From: JTS-RE9 sp964649195
GTDB taxonomy: Bacteria > Planctomycetota > Phycisphaerae > Phycisphaerales > Phycisphaeraceae
Assembly: GCA_964649195.1 (NCBI GenBank)
Contig: CAZYPK010000005.1
Coordinates: 8,029 to 72,028 of the forward strand
Length of the DNA: 64,000 bases
Direction of reading: 5' to 3'
Below, in pieces: positions 61,428 through 64,000 of this stretch. How positions within the stretch are numbered: the stretch's first letter is position 1; every line of letters starts with the position of its first letter. The notes below the pieces were generated by a model, which saw only the letters and a list, made by a program, of their open reading frames with translations, had not been told where the DNA came from and made no database searches. The translations under genes and the position numbers were made by a program.

Positions 61428-63782
61428 TCACCGGCTGCGCGAGCGGCCGCGGCTGTTGGAACTGCTGGAGGCTCGCTCGCGGGCGGCGGCGTTGGAGGCG
61501 GCACGCTCGCTGGCGATGCTCGGCTTGGAGGAACTGGGCTTGGGTGCCTGAACAGCCGGACGCGGGGCCGGGGCCGGGGGCGGGGCGGCACGGGTCGGCG
61601 CGGGTCGCGCTGCGGGTGCGGAAGGCGCAGGTGCTGATCGGGGAGCAGGTGCGGAAGCGGCAGGCGAAGGCGTCGCGCGGGGGGCCGGTGCTGCAACGGA
61701 AGGCGTAGGCGTTGCGCGGGGTGTCGGTGTCGGTGCGGGGATCGAAGGCCGGGCTTGATTCGAAGAGGGAGCGGGCGAAACCGTTCGCGGACGCTGAGGC
61801 TCGACCGCCGGCTGCGGACGATCGCTTCGCGTTGCATCGTTTGAACGAACACCCTGCGACGGGGTTTCGATGCGCGGCGGAGCGGCCGGCGCTCGCGGGG
61901 CAGGTGCCGGGCGAACCGCAGGGGCAGGTGCGGCGGGGGTCGGCGTCGGTGTCGGGCGCGGCGAGGCCACAGGAGTCGGTGTCGGTGTCGGCCGCGGCGA
62001 GGCCACAGGAGTCGGTGTCGGTGTCGGTCGCGGCGAGGCCACAGGGGTCGGCGTCGGTGTCGGCCGCGGCGAGGCCACAGGAGTCGGCGTCGGAGTCGAT
62101 CGCGGCGAAGCTGCGGGGACCGCTGTCGGGACCGGACGCGGCGAAACCGCGGGGGCCGGCGTCGGCATCGGCGTTGCCGGTGTCACGGCGGGAGTCGGGC
62201 GCGGTGTGAAGACCGGTCGGTTCGCACCGGCATCGGGCGAGCGGCCGCCATCACCGTTGCCGCCATTAAAGGTCGGTCGGTTTTCGGCGCGGTTCACCGG
62301 CGGAGCATCAGCGCGACCCTCGCCTGTTCGCCGATCACCGCGATCAAAGTTGCCGCGATCCGGCACGTTGCGATCCACGTTGGCACGATCCGTCGAATTA
62401 CGATCCATCGAGTTGCGGTCCGTTACGCTGCGATCCGTCGAATTGCGATCCATCGAGATGCGATTCACACCGCCGCGATCGCCTGGCAAACCTTCACGGT
62501 TGGCCACCGTCGGCGCCACCGCCGGTGCGACAGGCGATGTCACCGGGCGGACGTATCCGGGCGTTGGCCGAACGAATCCGCTCCGCGAGCGATCGCTGTT
62601 GGCGGTTGGCTGAGTTGCCGTGTTTTCAGGGCGGTTGTCCGCGCCGCGATCCGTTCGCCGATCATCACGAACCACGGGGTTGCCGCTGCCACTGCCGTTG
62701 TTGTTGCCGTGCGTGCGCACCGGCGTGGCCACACGGGTGCGGTCGGGTGCGGAGCGGATCTGCGGCGCGGGCTTGGAGGCATCGTGACGCCAGATGTTGT
62801 CGCGGCGGCTGCGGTCATCATCGCGGCGGCCATCGCGCGAGTCGTATCGATCATTGCGGGAACCATTGCGGGAATCGTTGCGATGATCGTCGCGGTGAAC
62901 ATGCACATCCTTATGCACATGCACATCCTTGTGGACATGCACGCTCGAATGGTGATGGTGCGAGTGATGGCGGTGGTACCAGCCGCCGTGATAAACATGG
63001 TGGTGGTGCCAGTCGCAATCCAGGTGCAGCCAGGAGCCGACGGCAAAGCCAAAGCCGAAGGTGATCGCGCTGCCCACGAAGTAGGATGGCCGCTCCACAT
63101 AAACGACCGACGGCTCATAGACCGGCACGTAAATCACCTGCGGGTCCGCAGGCTCGATGTAGATGATCCGCTCTTCGACCACGACCTTCTGCTGCGGCGT
63201 GGTCGCCAGGTTGCCTGCCGCCTGAGCCTGGGCACGCAGCGCCTGGATCGCATTCATCACATCCTCCTGCTGATAAAGGAAGGCGGCGCCGAGGCCCTGC
63301 GTCCATTCCAGATTTTCATCCATCAACGCCAGCACGCTCGGATAATGCGCCAGGGCCTGCACGCTGGGATCCCAAGGCTGGGCGGCGATGCGCTGGGCCA
63401 GGGCCGGATCGTTGGCGTTGGCCTTGATGAAGCGCGCAGCCTGAACGATGTCCAACGGGTAAGTGGCCCCGGCAAGAATCTGCGCCAGCAGCGGGTCGGG
63501 GTAAAGCGCGACCGCCGCCACCATCTCCTGCAACTGGGCCGCGGTGAACTTGTCCTGCTGGGCGGCGGGCGGCGACGCCTGCGGATTCTGCGGCGCCACC
63601 GGCTGAACCGGCGCGGGGGCCGGCACCGGGGGCGGGGCCGAGGGCACCACGAGCGGCAGCCGGCTGAATGGTGCAGGCCCATTGGGATCGCCGATGTTCG
63701 CCGACAACAGCGGCGAAGCAAACAGACCGGACATGGCGGTCAGGGCGGTGAACGAAATCCAACGTGATGGGTGACGTTTCAT
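61428..63782 (-). CDS. DUF3300 family exported protein with low-complexity tail
   Basis: The product has 784 residues from the ATG with GGAGGGAC upstream. The signal peptide is WISFTALTAMSGLFASPLL. Residues about 80-260 are the DUF3300 domain: QLQEMVAAVALYPDPLLAQI, AQRIAAQPWDPSVQALAHYP and IYVPVYEPSVVYVERP. A histidine-rich stretch (DCDWHHHHVYHGGWYHRHHS) follows, then a DR-rich region (DRNSTDRSVTDRNS), and then four to five 13-residue units of TPTPTPVASPRP type (39-base tandem repeats, 61940-62110). It is probably an outer-envelope protein; histidines could bind metal. Confidence 0.9.
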   Translation of the reverse strand: MKRHPSRWISFTALTAMSGLFASPLLSANIGDPNGPAPFSRLPLVVPSAPPPVPAPAPVQPVAPQNPQASPPAAQQDKFTAAQLQEMVAAVALYPDPLLAQILAGATYPLDIVQAARFIKANANDPALAQRIAAQPWDPSVQALAHYPSVLALMDENLEWTQGLGAAFLYQQEDVMNAIQALRAQAQAAGNLATTPQQKVVVEERIIYIEPADPQVIYVPVYEPSVVYVERPSYFVGSAITFGFGFAVGSWLHLDCDWHHHHVYHGGWYHRHHSHHHHSSVHVHKDVHVHKDVHVHRDDHRNDSRNGSRNDRYDSRDGRRDDDRSRRDNIWRHDASKPAPQIRSAPDRTRVATPVRTHGNNNGSGSGNPVVRDDRRTDRGADNRPENTATQPTANSDRSRSGFVRPTPGYVRPVTSPVAPAVAPTVANREGLPGDRGGVNRISMDRNSTDRSVTDRNSMDRNSTDRANVDRNVPDRGNFDRGDRRTGEGRADAPPVNRAENRPTFNGGNGDGGRSPDAGANRPVFTPRPTPAVTPATPMPTPAPAVSPRPVPTAVPAASPRSTPTPTPVASPRPTPTPTPVASPRPTPTPTPVASPRPTPTPTPVASPRPTPTPTPAAPAPAVRPAPAPRAPAAPPRIETPSQGVRSNDATRSDRPQPAVEPQRPRTVSPAPSSNQARPSIPAPTPTPRATPTPSVAAPAPRATPSPAASAPAPRSAPAPSAPAARPAPTRAAPPPAPAPRPAVQAPKPSSSKPSIASERAASNAAARERASSSSNSRGRSRSR

Positions 63783-63930
63783 GCTGTCCCTCCAATGCGT
63801 CGGCCCAGACAAAGGCCTGGGCTCCTTCCCATTAGTACGCATTGTGACGGTTTCTGATTCCATGAATTGCAGAATTTGCATTTTTTTCTTTGACTTCCCC
63901 CGATATGGACATTCCGAACAACCTCACATC

Positions 63931-64000
63931 CAGGGTAAAAGCATATGGGAGGGCGAGGCTCCCGCCGAGCCGTTCGTTTGCGAAGCCCGTCTGCGGGCTG
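63931..64000. repeat. Family F copy F2, cut by window end
   Basis: CCAGGGTAAAAGCATATGGG and GAGGCTCCCGCCGAGCCG repeat the left arm of F1. The rest of 63783-64000 has no gene. Confidence 0.8.

Noticed and set aside
61201..61551. Plus-strand open frame (MSKPGTTGNGGATAIRIDF...) with a good GGAAGAGG ribosome site
   Set aside because: It runs through repeat B3 into the antisense of the DUF3300 tail. The first 48 residues match nothing. I kept it out for lack of support, but the ribosome site is a reason not to be fully certain.

Overview
The window is a GC-rich bacterial chromosome segment, best explained as a member of the Planctomycetota (probably the Phycisphaerae side). The support is the gene content. 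It has two Tat-exported DUF1501 proteins, one paired with a DUF1800 protein and one with a DUF1549/DUF1553 protein. It also has a PEP-CTERM protein with dockerin-like calcium loops, two short pseudopilin-like proteins, several zinc-ribbon plus membrane-anchor proteins, and very large exported TPR proteins. A run of 100 Ns at 23982-24081 shows a draft assembly. No rRNA, tRNA or CRISPR array was seen.

Layout. 1-403: end-truncated zinc-ribbon/GYF-like gene. 1039-4172: DUF1800 and DUF1501 pair. 4573-8848: PEP-CTERM protein, pseudopilin, di-heme cytochrome c peroxidase. 9317-16099: ankyrin/Kelch-like protein, SWIM-SNF2 helicase, small DUF3601-like protein, aldo/keto reductase. 16558-21128: polyprenyl-phosphate sugar synthase-like GT2 between two GT-C membrane transferases. 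21268-30467: rsmE, an acidic membrane-anchored protein, a two-cluster ferredoxin, a pseudopilin, a Ycf46-type AAA+ ATPase, a BtpA-family protein and a B12/radical SAM protein. 30718-34410: TPR-like exported protein, PyrK, ComF. 34924-52809: ten minus-strand genes forming an energised envelope system (two long TPR proteins, ExbB, two ExbD, a one-TM protein, a DUF4159 protein, a third TPR protein, a zinc-ribbon/TM protein and a small membrane protein). 52952-56579: DUF1549 and DUF1501 pair. 56982-63782: LRR protein, sucC, a paralogue of the 30718 gene, and a DUF3300 protein.

The most striking non-coding feature is the number of imperfect palindromic repeat families, at least ten, here called A to K. 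They fill most convergent gaps, often lie within a few bases of a stop codon, and in places supply the last codons of a protein. One (J) encodes what looks like a whole signal peptide. One copy of B sits inside a copy of A, which is evidence of movement. Family C forms a 206-bp tandem array that broke the assembly. No transposase for them is visible; the only transposase is a dead, internally deleted ISAs1-like remnant.

How the genes work together. The ExbB/ExbD genes suggest a proton-driven motor that acts on the long periplasmic TPR proteins. The DUF1800/DUF1501 and DUF1549/DUF1501 pairs are typical planctomycete exported modules of unknown function. The GT cluster probably builds and transfers lipid-linked sugars. 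All family names come from reading motifs by eye; no database search was run.
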